The notes under the pieces are model-generated. The model was not told the DNA's origin, did no database searches, and saw nothing but the letters and a program-made list of their open reading frames with translations. Shown in pieces: positions 16,718 to 26,232 of a stretch of 64,000 bases of DNA. Location of the stretch: the NCBI GenBank assembly GCA_026645575.1, contig JAPKMW010000045.1, positions 1-64,000 on the forward strand, read 5' to 3'. The stretch's first letter is position 1, and each line of letters opens with the position of its first letter. The position numbers and the translations under genes are program-made. Origin of the DNA: Caldilineaceae bacterium (GTDB lineage Bacteria; Chloroflexota; Anaerolineae; Caldilineales; Caldilineaceae).

Positions 16718-16745
16718 AGTATAGCATAAGTTGTTGTGGGGGCAA
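16718..16745 (-). promoter_or_regulatory. Promoter of the structured RNA candidate
   Basis: On the minus strand TTGCCC (16745-16740), a 16-base spacer and TATACT (16723-16718) predict a start at about 16711, exactly where the closing helix of the RNA begins. Confidence 0.5.
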
Positions 16746-16837
16746 AACGGTGTAAAGGGTGTGATTGGCGTAATTCGTGATGCATGTTGCGTGAACTGTA
16801 TTCAGGTCACAGAGGTTTGTCCGCTCTTCTGGTTGCC

Positions 16838-16968
16838 TGCTCATGGCGAGTCCGTGACTGGCTTAGGGCCGCAAAAATATAACTCCAGACACTGCTCATG
16901 GCGAGTCCGTGACTCGCCATGAGCGGGCGCACCATCAGTCAGTTGCGAGTCACGGACTCGCCATGAGC
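16838..16968. repeat. Cluster of GTCCGTGAC-core palindromes, copy 3
   Basis: Three related units lie together. A half unit is near 16838-16862 (GCTCATGGCGAGTCCGTGAC). A perfect palindrome covers 16894-16924 (GCTCATGGCGAGTC, CGT, then its complement). An inverted half lies at 16942-16967 (GCGAGTCACGGACTCGCC). They belong to the AGTCC/GGACT subfamily, as at position 1. They separate aspS from the small RNA locus and lie just past the aspS stop. Confidence 0.8.
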
Positions 16969-17025
16969 GGTGGGCCTAGCGGACCGCACCCCTCATCAAG
17001 ACAAACACGAATCACGCAACACGAA

Positions 17026-18846
<1,821 letters not shown>

Positions 18847-18896
18847 GCGTCTTTCCTCTAACTTTTTTCTTCTTATAAAATCAAGCAGAATCAGTA

Positions 18897-18962
18897 GTCC
18901 GCAGTCCAAAGTCCGCAGTCCAAAGTCCGCAGTCCAAAGTCCGCAGTCCAAAGTCCGCAGTC
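18897..18962. repeat. 14-base tandem repeat GTCCGCAGTCCAAA
   Basis: Almost five tandem copies (18897-18910, 18911-18924, 18925-18938, 18939-18952, partial to 18962) lie immediately upstream of aspS. Related scattered words (GGACTGCGGACTACTGA) recur at about 19041-19063 and 22643-22693, in inverted sense. It is a spacer repeat with no coding frame. Confidence 0.85.
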
Positions 18963-19163
18963 ATTTGTCCATAATCGTGCGACACTCGCCAAACTCACGC
19001 GATTGACTTAGCACCGCAAACGCTGGACTATAGGCGCTGGACTCTGGACTGCGGACTACTGACAATATGAGCAGCATTATAGTCCGGTCGGCACGGCGAC
19101 GCAATTCTTCGGCGGCGTCTCGGTAAGTTGGCGTAAACACTTTTGATAAATCCACCAATCCGC

Positions 19164-19195
19164 AGATTTACAGCCATTGTAAATCTGGATACAAT
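19164..19195 (+). promoter_or_regulatory. Promoter with overlapping palindromic operator
   Basis: TTTACA (19167-19172), 17 bases, then TACAAT (19190-19195) form a good sigma70-type promoter for the four-gene signalling operon. A perfect inverted repeat AGATTTACA-N5-TGTAAATCT (19164-19186) covers the -35 box and most of the spacer, as expected for a repressor site bound by a dimer. The start is expected near 19202 and the ATG is at 19235. Confidence 0.6.
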
Positions 19196-19234
19196 AGAGA
19201 CGAAAATCAAACTTTCACCCAAAGGACCGTAAAG

Positions 19235-19807
19235 ATGAGCAAAACCAGAACGCTTGCCAACGGCGTTGAGTCGCCCTTGAACGTGAGCATCACTGATTCC
19301 GCCGATAAGGTAGAACGCATTCGCGACCTGATTTTCGGGACGCACATGCGCGATTACACGCAACGCTTTGACGCTATCAGTCGCGACCTTTCCCGTTTGA
19401 CCCAGGAGACCACTCGCCTCAATGAGTTGATCCAGGAGCAGGATGGCAAATTCACCCGGCTGCTGCGTCAGGAAGTTGATCGTTTGAGCGCGCAATTGCA
19501 GGAACAGGACAAACGCGCCCAGCAGCAACTACAACAGGTCGATCAGCGGCTGACCGAGCAGATCAAGGAACTGGATCAGAAGCACACGCAGAGCGCCAAA
19601 GAGCTTGCCACCAACCTGGCGCGCACGGAGCGGCTACTACGTGATGAACTTCACGAGTTATCGCAACAACTCAACAATATGAAGGTTGATCGGCCAACTT
19701 TGGGCGATCTCTTGATCAACATCGGGCAAAATCTCAAGACGAATGATCCGACCCCGTTGGCGCTCTCGGTGGATCTGCTCGATGAGTTGAGTGCAGAGCT
19801 TGGCTAA
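19235..19807 (+). CDS. Coiled-coil protein with RDLIFG box
   Basis: A 190-residue hydrophilic protein, Gln/Glu/Leu-rich, predicted to be coiled coil from about 40 to 150 (SRLTQETTRLNELIQEQ...EQIKELDQKHTQSAKEL). Residues 27-35, ERIRDLIFG, match a box in the next protein (residues 62-67 there), so both may dock onto the same partner. AAAGGACCGTAAAG before the ATG gives a Shine-Dalgarno. The C-terminal part (GDLLINIGQNL...LALSVDLLDEL) is a small separate helical unit. It is the first gene of an operon with a sensor-like protein, a Rab-like GTPase and a histidine kinase. I know no named family; a scaffold or GTPase-effector role is inferred from context. Confidence 0.7.
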   Translation: MSKTRTLANGVESPLNVSITDSADKVERIRDLIFGTHMRDYTQRFDAISRDLSRLTQETTRLNELIQEQDGKFTRLLRQEVDRLSAQLQEQDKRAQQQLQQVDQRLTEQIKELDQKHTQSAKELATNLARTERLLRDELHELSQQLNNMKVDRPTLGDLLINIGQNLKTNDPTPLALSVDLLDELSAELG

Positions 19808-19823
19808 TATAGGGACTGAACGC

Positions 19824-20798
19824 ATGGAATGCGACAAGCCGGCGACCACTGCCATCAATGGCGCCGTCGTCAATGGTCGGCATGATAACGAAATATTGCT
19901 GCCCCCCCCGACCACTGACGAACCGGCAGTAACGTCACCGGAAGCGTCACTGGGAGCGTTACCGGGAACTTCCCTGGACGCCGATGATCCAGCGATGGAG
20001 CTTTTGCGCGATCTGATTTTTGGCGAATATCGCCAACAGATCGCCCGGATGCGCGCCCAAGTCAACGAATTACAAGGGCTACTGGATGCGCTGGAAGTCC
20101 AGATCAATGACAAAGAAGCGCTGGTCAACACCATCACACCGGTAATCGCTGACGCCATTCGCACCAACATCCGCGAGTCACAGAGCGAAATGGTCGATGC
20201 GCTCTACCCCATTATGGGGAAATTGGTGCAGCGCTCTGTCACCGAGGCCATGCGCGAATTGGCCCAGCGCATTGATCGACAGATGCGGCGCACCTTTAAC
20301 TTTAAAGATCTGGTACAACGGGTAAAGGCGCGGGTGCAAGGCGTCTCGGATGCCGAGATGGCGCTGCGCAATGCGTTGCCTTTCCAGGTGCGCGAACTGT
20401 TTCTAATTCATCGGGCGAGTGGTTTGCTGCTGTTGCACACCTCTAATCAACTGGAGGAAGTCTCTGATTCTGACATCATCGGCAGCATGTTGACCGCCAT
20501 TCGCGATTTTGCCGAAGATGCCTTTGGCCGCGGCGAAAAGGTGGAATTAAATCAGATTCAATATGGCGACCAGAGTATTTTGATTGAAGTGGCCCATTTG
20601 GTTTATATTGCAGCAGTGGTGCAAGGGATTGAACCACCCCACTTCCGTGAGCAAATGCGGGAAACGATGATCACGATTGAACATCAACATGCCGAGTTGC
20701 TACGCGAATATAATGGGAATGCCGAGCCGTTCACGGCATCAGCCGCCACCTTTGCCGCACTCTTGGCCTATGATGTCGAAACAGTTGGCGCAATTTGA
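19824..20798 (+). CDS. Sensor-like protein (domain related to N-terminus of some OmpA proteins)
   Basis: A 324-residue protein. The start at 19824 has AGGGA upstream; a GTG at 19791 overlapping the previous gene is the alternative. A disordered Pro/Thr-rich start (to about 50) is followed by the RDLIFG box (62-67) and a coiled coil. Then comes the block ALYPIMGKLVQRSVTEAMRELAQRIDRQMRRTFN and a globular part VRELFLIHRASGLLLLHTS...SDIIGSMLTAIRDFAEDAF. This last part resembles the roadblock/longin-like sensory domain found N-terminal to OmpA in some bacteria. Roadblock-like proteins are common regulators of MglA/Rab-like bacterial GTPases, and a GTPase gene follows. The role as GTPase regulator is inferred. 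Confidence 0.7.
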   Translation: MECDKPATTAINGAVVNGRHDNEILLPPPTTDEPAVTSPEASLGALPGTSLDADDPAMELLRDLIFGEYRQQIARMRAQVNELQGLLDALEVQINDKEALVNTITPVIADAIRTNIRESQSEMVDALYPIMGKLVQRSVTEAMRELAQRIDRQMRRTFNFKDLVQRVKARVQGVSDAEMALRNALPFQVRELFLIHRASGLLLLHTSNQLEEVSDSDIIGSMLTAIRDFAEDAFGRGEKVELNQIQYGDQSILIEVAHLVYIAAVVQGIEPPHFREQMRETMITIEHQHAELLREYNGNAEPFTASAATFAALLAYDVETVGAI

Positions 20799-20902
20799 TC
20801 GCTGCTACGCACTGTACTGCCCGCGTCCTAGTGTACTCGTAAGCATTTATCGGCGCTGAGACGTTTGCCTCTGCCGACCGTGTCCGTAATAAAGGATTGC
20901 GA

Positions 20903-21418
20903 TTGAAAACGTTTAGCAAAAAAATCTGTTTATTAGGCGACTTCGCCGTAGGCAAGACCAGCCTGGTGCGCCGCTTTGTCCACAACCGCTTTGATGACCA
21001 GTACATTAGCACGATTGGCGTCAAAGTCAGCCGTAAAACGGTGATGGCTCCGGCCAATGGCGAGGTAGCCGAACTGACCATGATGCTCTGGGATTTGGCC
21101 GGCAGCCAGGAATTTAGCACCGTGACCAACAGTTATCTGCGGGGTGCGGCCGGCGCCATTCTGGTTTGTGACCTAACGCGCGCCGACACCTTGCCCAGCC
21201 TGCAACGCTATGCCGACGACATTCGGAAAGTCTGCGGCCCGGTGCAGTTGATCGTGGCCGCCAATAAGATTGATCTTCCTGAACAGCATCTGCTCACTGC
21301 GGATCAGGTGGCGGCGATGGCGCAAACCCTCCAGGCGTCCCACTTCTTCACCAGCGCGAAGGTGGGAGACGAAGTTGATGAAATGTTCCGGCTGCTGGGG
21401 AAGCAGCTTTTGGATTAA
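20903..21418 (+). CDS. Rab/Ras-like small GTPase
   Basis: A 171-residue GTPase. The TTG at 20903 is chosen because AAAGGA lies 6 bases upstream; a TTG two codons earlier is too close to it. G1 is GDFAVGKTS (12-20), G2 Thr37 in ISTIG, G3 WDLAG (63-67), G4 NKID (121-124), G5 TSAK (150-153), so a full Ras fold is present. In switch II the sequence is DLAGSQE where Rab proteins have DTAGQE: a serine takes the place of the catalytic Gln and the Gln moves one position on. No prenylation cysteine is present at the C-terminus. It probably acts as a molecular switch between the sensor-like protein and the kinase encoded 8 bases downstream. Confidence 0.88.
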   Translation: MKTFSKKICLLGDFAVGKTSLVRRFVHNRFDDQYISTIGVKVSRKTVMAPANGEVAELTMMLWDLAGSQEFSTVTNSYLRGAAGAILVCDLTRADTLPSLQRYADDIRKVCGPVQLIVAANKIDLPEQHLLTADQVAAMAQTLQASHFFTSAKVGDEVDEMFRLLGKQLLD

Positions 21419-21426
21419 GGCTGCTC

Positions 21427-22599
21427 ATGCTTGATACCTTGGTTGCTCAACTGATTTTACAAGAACGTAACATTGCGTATGTCGTCACTGACCAGGCGCT
21501 GCGGATTCAACAGATGGGGGGGAAGTGCGACCTGTTAACCGGCAATGGCAGCGCTGCCCAATCGGGCATCTCCCTCTTTGACCTCGCCCCGGAGTTAATC
21601 GGCTGTGAAGCGCAATTGCAAGCACTACTGACTGCAGGCGTTCCCCCTTTTCAATTAGAATTCGTCAATCGAGAAAATGCCGCCGGAGAGCTTTATTATG
21701 TCACCTTGCACAATTACGGCTATGCCGCCGACAAGGGTGCGCCCACCGGCATTCTTCACATTGTCGAGGATGTCACCTTTATCGGGGAAACCAATCAGCG
21801 CTTGACCCAACAACGCAATGAACTCTACCTGCTTCATGAGCAACTGCGCCGTTCCAACCTACAACTGGAAGCGGCGAACAGCGAGTTACGGGCGCTGGAT
21901 GAACTAAAGTCAAAATTTGTCTCCATCGCCGCCCACGAATTGCGCACGCCATTGGCTTCAATTCTGGGCTATGTCGATTTTATGCTTGATGATCCCCTGG
22001 TGACTTTGCACCCGGATCACAAGAAAGGCGTCAACATTATTGGCAAAAGCGCCAAACGCTTGCTCGCAATTACCAATGATCTGCTCGACGTAACTCGGAT
22101 CGAGGCGGGGCGGATCGAGTTGACGCTGGAGCCGATCAACCTGACTGACATCATCGAAGAAGTTGTCACCAACCTGCGACCAGAGATCGAGCAGAAGCAG
22201 CACCGCTTTCGCCTGGAAAAACAACCCTTCCTGCCCACTGTTCTCTGTGATGAAATGCGCACAGCCCAAATCTTTAGCAACCTCCTCAGCAATGCGATCA
22301 AATATACGCCGGAGCAGGGGGGCATCGCCATCGTGTTGCACCATTCGCCCCAGGAAGAGGCGATCATCGCCGCTGTCAGCGACACGGGCATCGGCATCCC
22401 GGCCAAAGACCTGCAAAATATCGGCAAAAACTTCTTTCGCGCCAGCAACGTCCATCTCACCAAAGCTAATGGCGCCGGTCTGGGCCTGAGCATCACGCGT
22501 TCGCTCATCGAGTTACAGGGTGGTCGCTTCTGGATCGAAAGCACGCCCGGTCAAGGCTCCACCTTCTATCTCACGATTCCAGTGGATGATGGGGTATAA
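21427..22599 (+). CDS. PAS-containing sensor histidine kinase
   Basis: A 390-residue cytoplasmic kinase with no membrane segment. A PAS-like domain spans about 10-120 (IAYVVTDQALRIQQ...GILHIVEDVTFI), a short coiled coil about 122-160, then HisKA with the phosphorylated His170 in SIAAHELRTPLASILGY. The ATPase domain shows the N box NLLSNAIKYTP, G1 DTGIGIP and G2 GAGLGLSIT. The cognate response regulator is not in the operon. The gene starts 8 bases after the GTPase stop, so the kinase and the GTPase are likely made together. The GTPase may control the kinase or the reverse; the sequence does not say which. Confidence 0.9.
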   Translation: MLDTLVAQLILQERNIAYVVTDQALRIQQMGGKCDLLTGNGSAAQSGISLFDLAPELIGCEAQLQALLTAGVPPFQLEFVNRENAAGELYYVTLHNYGYAADKGAPTGILHIVEDVTFIGETNQRLTQQRNELYLLHEQLRRSNLQLEAANSELRALDELKSKFVSIAAHELRTPLASILGYVDFMLDDPLVTLHPDHKKGVNIIGKSAKRLLAITNDLLDVTRIEAGRIELTLEPINLTDIIEEVVTNLRPEIEQKQHRFRLEKQPFLPTVLCDEMRTAQIFSNLLSNAIKYTPEQGGIAIVLHHSPQEEAIIAAVSDTGIGIPAKDLQNIGKNFFRASNVHLTKANGAGLGLSITRSLIELQGGRFWIESTPGQGSTFYLTIPVDDGV

Positions 22600-22700
22600 C
22601 CAGTAGACCGCAGCGCTATCGAGCCTGGCTGCGGACTCTGGCCTTCAGACTTTGGACTTCAGACTTTGGACTGCGGACTGCGGACTACTGATTCTACATT
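22600..22700. repeat. Spacer repeat of CAGACTTTGGACT and GCGGACT words
   Basis: Repeated words (CTTCAGACTTTGGACTTCAGACTTTGGACTG in pieces, then two GCGGACT copies) at about 22634-22690 are inverted relatives of the 14-base array before aspS. No coding frame and no terminator-like stem with a T run was seen. Confidence 0.6.
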
Positions 22701-22725
22701 GATTGGCAACCAATCCCCTTACAAT

Positions 22726-22754
22726 TTGATTTTGCGATAACGGCGCGGTACAAT
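22726..22754 (+). promoter_or_regulatory. Promoter giving a probably leaderless SNF2 message
   Basis: TTGATT (22726-22731), a 17-base spacer and TACAAT (22749-22754) are followed by only 7 bases before the ATG at 22762. Transcription would therefore start at or one base before the start codon, and no Shine-Dalgarno is present. Confidence 0.6.
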
Positions 22755-22761
22755 ACTCTTT

Positions 22762-25700
22762 ATGCCTTTTGTTCTACATGGCGCGTGGTTACGCGCTGAA
22801 GTCGCTTTTCCTGATGGCTGTTTTTTCCTTTGGGCCGAAGACAGCACCGTACAGGAAACGTTAGAAGCAATTGAAACATCGTCTGGCATTGTAAGCGAAG
22901 GACGCCGGCCACAGGAGGTCCGTCCAAGGACAACGAAGCCGCTTTCCCATCCAGCCCAGGTGTCCGCCGGTCAACTGCGGCTCCATCTCGTTGATCTTTT
23001 CCCGCGCCTGTCGGCGGCCCAGCTTAAATTAACCAGCACCACCATCTGGTTGCCGACCACCCATAGCACCCCTCTCAGCCACGGTCATCTGTTACATCAT
23101 CAACTGATCGGTGGCACGTTGGTCAATGGCAATCAAGGATCGACCACCACCCAAGTCGAGATGCACCTGCAAGCATGGCAGATCGCCGGGGTAGCCCTGG
23201 CGCCCTTTGCGGCGCTGGCTGTGCTGAGTCATTTGGATGACCAACCGACCGATCAGAGCGCTGCGCAACCGCTGCTGACGGCAATGCGTTGGGGCAATGA
23301 TTTACTCTTCTGGAGCAACGCGGCAAAATTTACCTTGCAACTGCTGGCCGGTCAACACTATTTGCCGACCCTACGCCCCCATACGGCCAACCAATTGCGC
23401 GCCGGTTGGCAGCCCTTCCTGGCGGACCCGCAAATTGAACGCCAGTTTGAGCGTTTGACAGAAGCGATGCCGCCAGTCTGCCGTGGCTATCACAGTGGTG
23501 CAATCCAGGAAGCGCCCCCCCCGGCAGAGTTGCTCAATCATTGTATTAGTGCGCTGTTAGATGCAGCCGTTCGCCAATGGGGTGCGCCGCAGGTTACGAC
23601 AGCCCTGAACACGCAAGGGGAACAATGGCTGTCCAGTTTGGTGACAACCGATCCGTTCCTCCATCTGCCGCCGCAGAGTGCTTTTCAGTTGTACCAACAG
23701 TGGCGCGGGTGGAGTGACCAGCTTTATGCCCTGCATCATGCCCATGTACGGGTCTCATTTCAACTGGAAGCGCCGATCGATACCGGGCCGGTCACGGCGG
23801 AAGGGCAACAGAGCGCGACGTGGACCCTACGTTACTATTTACAGGCGCGCAACAACCTGGATCTGCGCATTGCCGCCACCGAGATCTGGCGTAGCCAACA
23901 ACATCACCTGCAACTTGGCTCGCGCACCGTCGATCAACCACAGGAGCGGCTGTTAGCCGGTCTACAAGTGGCTGCCCGCCTGTCATTGCCCATCCAACGC
24001 AGTCTGCGCTCCCCCAAACCGGAAAGCGCACCGTTGACCACCGAAGAGGCGCACCAATTTCTACGCGAAACTGCGCCTTTGTTGGAAAGCAGCGGCTTTG
24101 GCGTAGTCTTGCCGGCGTGGTGGCACACCAACCAGAGTGCACGGCTGGGCTTGCGCCTACGCTTGCAAGGCAACGAAACCGAGGACGATTTCACCACGTT
24201 TGCCGGCCCCATCAACAAGCAACGCCAGGGGCCAGGTCTCATTCGTTATGAATGGGAACTGATGCTGGGCAACCGTGTCCTGGAGAGCCGCGAATTTGAG
24301 CGCCTGGCGGCCATTCGTTCGCCGCTGGTCAAGCTAAATGGGCAGTGGGTGGAACTCGACCCGCAACAGGTGCAAACGGCGCAACGCTTTTTGACCCAAC
24401 AGCGCCCCGGCGGTCTGATCAGCTTTCTGCGGGCGTTACGCATTGCCCAGGTGCATGGCTCACCCGCCGAAACCGGCGCCATCGATGATCCAAGGCGCGC
24501 GGCCAAGCGTGAGGAACAGACCACAGCCGAAGTCAATACCCCGGCACAGGCGTTGGCGAGCTTGCTTTCTGATGACGTGGCTGCACTCCTCCCAGTAGTC
24601 AGTGTCGATGTCGAAGGGTGGCTGGCCCAAGCATTGGCGCGGCTCAATCAGCAGCAACATTTTATCTCCTTGGATGAGCCGCCCGATTTTATCGGCGAAT
24701 TGCGCCCCTACCAGCGGCGCGGCATTGGCTGGCTCGCCTACTTACGTAATCTGGGCATTGGCGCTTGTCTGGCCGATGATATGGGGTTGGGCAAAACGGT
24801 GCAGTCGATTGCGCTGTTGCTCCATGTGCGCGCCCAGCAGAAGGAACATGCCACCGCCCTTTTGATTTGCCCGACCAGTGTGGTTGCCAACTGGCGACGT
24901 GAGGTGGAGCGCTTTGCCCCGTCGTTGCGGGTGCTAGTGCATCACGGCGGGACACGTTTGATGGGCGATGAATTTTTGCAACAAACAGCCACCTATGATC
25001 TGATCATTACCAGTTATGGCACGGCGCGACGCGATGTTGAATTCCTGACCCGCCTGACCTGGAGCGATCTGATCCTGGATGAAGCGCAAAATATCAAAAA
25101 CCCGACAGCCAAACAGACGCAGGCGGTGTTACAATTGCCGGCGCAGAATCGCATTGCCCTCACTGGCACCCCGGTGGAGAATCGCCTCTCCGAGTTGTGG
25201 AGCATTATGGAGTTTCTCAACCCCGGCTATCTGGAGCAATTCGAACTTTTCCGTCGCCGCTACATTCTGCCGATTGAACGCTATAACGATGAAGATCAAG
25301 CTGCCGAGTTGCGCAAAGTTGTCCAGCCCTTTTTGTTGCGCCGCCTTAAATCCGACCCGGCCATTATTGCCGATCTGCCGGAGAAGAATGAGATGGTGGT
25401 CTACTGCTCGCTGACCCAGGAACAGGCCAATCTCTACGAAAAGGTAGTTAGTGATACGTTGACCGTGCTGGATCAGAGTGAAGGCATCCAGCGCCGCGGC
25501 TTGGTGCTGGGGTTGTTAACCAAGCTCAAGCAGATCTGCAACCATCCGGCCCACTATCTTAAGCAGGAGGGGCCGTTGGTTGGGCGCAGCAGCAAGCTGA
25601 ATCGCCTGACCGAAATGTTGGAAGAGGTGCTGGCCGTGGGCGATTCGGCGCTGGTCTTTACCCAGTTTGTCGAAATGGGCGAATTGTTGCAGCGGCACAT

Positions 25701-26130
25701 CATCGAGACCTTCAAGGCGGAGACGCTCTTCCTGCATGGTCGCACGCCGGCCAACCAACGCGAGCGCATGGTGATGGCCTTCCAGGAAGCCGAGGCGCCA
25801 ACCATCTTTATTCTTAGTCTGCGGGCCGGCGGCGCGGGTATCAACCTGACCCGCGCCAACCATGTCTTCCACTTTGATCGGTGGTGGAACCCGGCAGTTG
25901 AGAGCCAGGCCACCGACCGCGCCTTCCGCATCGGTCAACGGCGCGATGTGCAGGTGCATAAGTTTGTCGTGGCCGGCACCTTGGAAGAGCATATCAACCA
26001 ACTGCTGGAAGACAAAAAGACGTTGTCCGAAGTAGTTGTCGGCAGCGGTGAACAGTGGTTAACCGAATTGAGTACCGATCAGTTGCGTGATCTATTGCTC
26101 TTGCGGCGGGATTTGGCTGAAGACGAGTAG
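22762..26130 (+). CDS. SNF2/SWI-family helicase
   Basis: A 1122-residue protein. The first 600 residues are the bacterial SNF2-associated region. The ATPase core follows: ELRPYQRRGIGWLAYL, Walker A ADDMGLGKTVQS with Lys678, DEAQ box at 773-776 in LILDEAQNIKN, and motif III ALTGTPVENRLSELWSIM. In the second lobe VFTQFVEMGELL, LRAGGAGINLTRANHVFHFDRWWNP and QATDRAFRIGQ are present, so all helicase motifs look intact. The family translocates on double-stranded DNA and remodels protein-DNA or polymerase complexes without strand separation. The following gene encodes the SWIM-like partner often found with bacterial SNF2 proteins. Confidence 0.93.
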   Translation: MPFVLHGAWLRAEVAFPDGCFFLWAEDSTVQETLEAIETSSGIVSEGRRPQEVRPRTTKPLSHPAQVSAGQLRLHLVDLFPRLSAAQLKLTSTTIWLPTTHSTPLSHGHLLHHQLIGGTLVNGNQGSTTTQVEMHLQAWQIAGVALAPFAALAVLSHLDDQPTDQSAAQPLLTAMRWGNDLLFWSNAAKFTLQLLAGQHYLPTLRPHTANQLRAGWQPFLADPQIERQFERLTEAMPPVCRGYHSGAIQEAPPPAELLNHCISALLDAAVRQWGAPQVTTALNTQGEQWLSSLVTTDPFLHLPPQSAFQLYQQWRGWSDQLYALHHAHVRVSFQLEAPIDTGPVTAEGQQSATWTLRYYLQARNNLDLRIAATEIWRSQQHHLQLGSRTVDQPQERLLAGLQVAARLSLPIQRSLRSPKPESAPLTTEEAHQFLRETAPLLESSGFGVVLPAWWHTNQSARLGLRLRLQGNETEDDFTTFAGPINKQRQGPGLIRYEWELMLGNRVLESREFERLAAIRSPLVKLNGQWVELDPQQVQTAQRFLTQQRPGGLISFLRALRIAQVHGSPAETGAIDDPRRAAKREEQTTAEVNTPAQALASLLSDDVAALLPVVSVDVEGWLAQALARLNQQQHFISLDEPPDFIGELRPYQRRGIGWLAYLRNLGIGACLADDMGLGKTVQSIALLLHVRAQQKEHATALLICPTSVVANWRREVERFAPSLRVLVHHGGTRLMGDEFLQQTATYDLIITSYGTARRDVEFLTRLTWSDLILDEAQNIKNPTAKQTQAVLQLPAQNRIALTGTPVENRLSELWSIMEFLNPGYLEQFELFRRRYILPIERYNDEDQAAELRKVVQPFLLRRLKSDPAIIADLPEKNEMVVYCSLTQEQANLYEKVVSDTLTVLDQSEGIQRRGLVLGLLTKLKQICNHPAHYLKQEGPLVGRSSKLNRLTEMLEEVLAVGDSALVFTQFVEMGELLQRHIIETFKAETLFLHGRTPANQRERMVMAFQEAEAPTIFILSLRAGGAGINLTRANHVFHFDRWWNPAVESQATDRAFRIGQRRDVQVHKFVVAGTLEEHINQLLEDKKTLSEVVVGSGEQWLTELSTDQLRDLLLLRRDLAEDE

Positions 26131-26141
26131 CGTTCGGTCTT

Positions 26142-26213
26142 GTCCCGTAGGGGCACTTGAATTTAGGGTGAAAAGACGGACTTATCCCCTAAACTCAAGC
26201 GTCCCTACGGGAC
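26142..26213. repeat. Inverted repeat of the GTCCCNNAGGGAC family, second copy
   Basis: Left arm 26142-26168 (GTCCCGTAGGGGCACTTGAA, then TTTAGGG) pairs with 26186-26213 with few mismatches. It has the same design as 7719-7798: a short inner palindrome joined to a TGAATTTAG segment. It lies between the SNF2 gene and its partner gene. Confidence 0.7.
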
Positions 26214-26232
26214 GGATGAAGAGGGTATAGTC

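Noticed and set aside
18897..18951. N-terminal extension of aspS by 35 codons
   Set aside because: It would translate the 14-base tandem repeat, and the start at 18846 has a proper Shine-Dalgarno and the normal family N-terminus.
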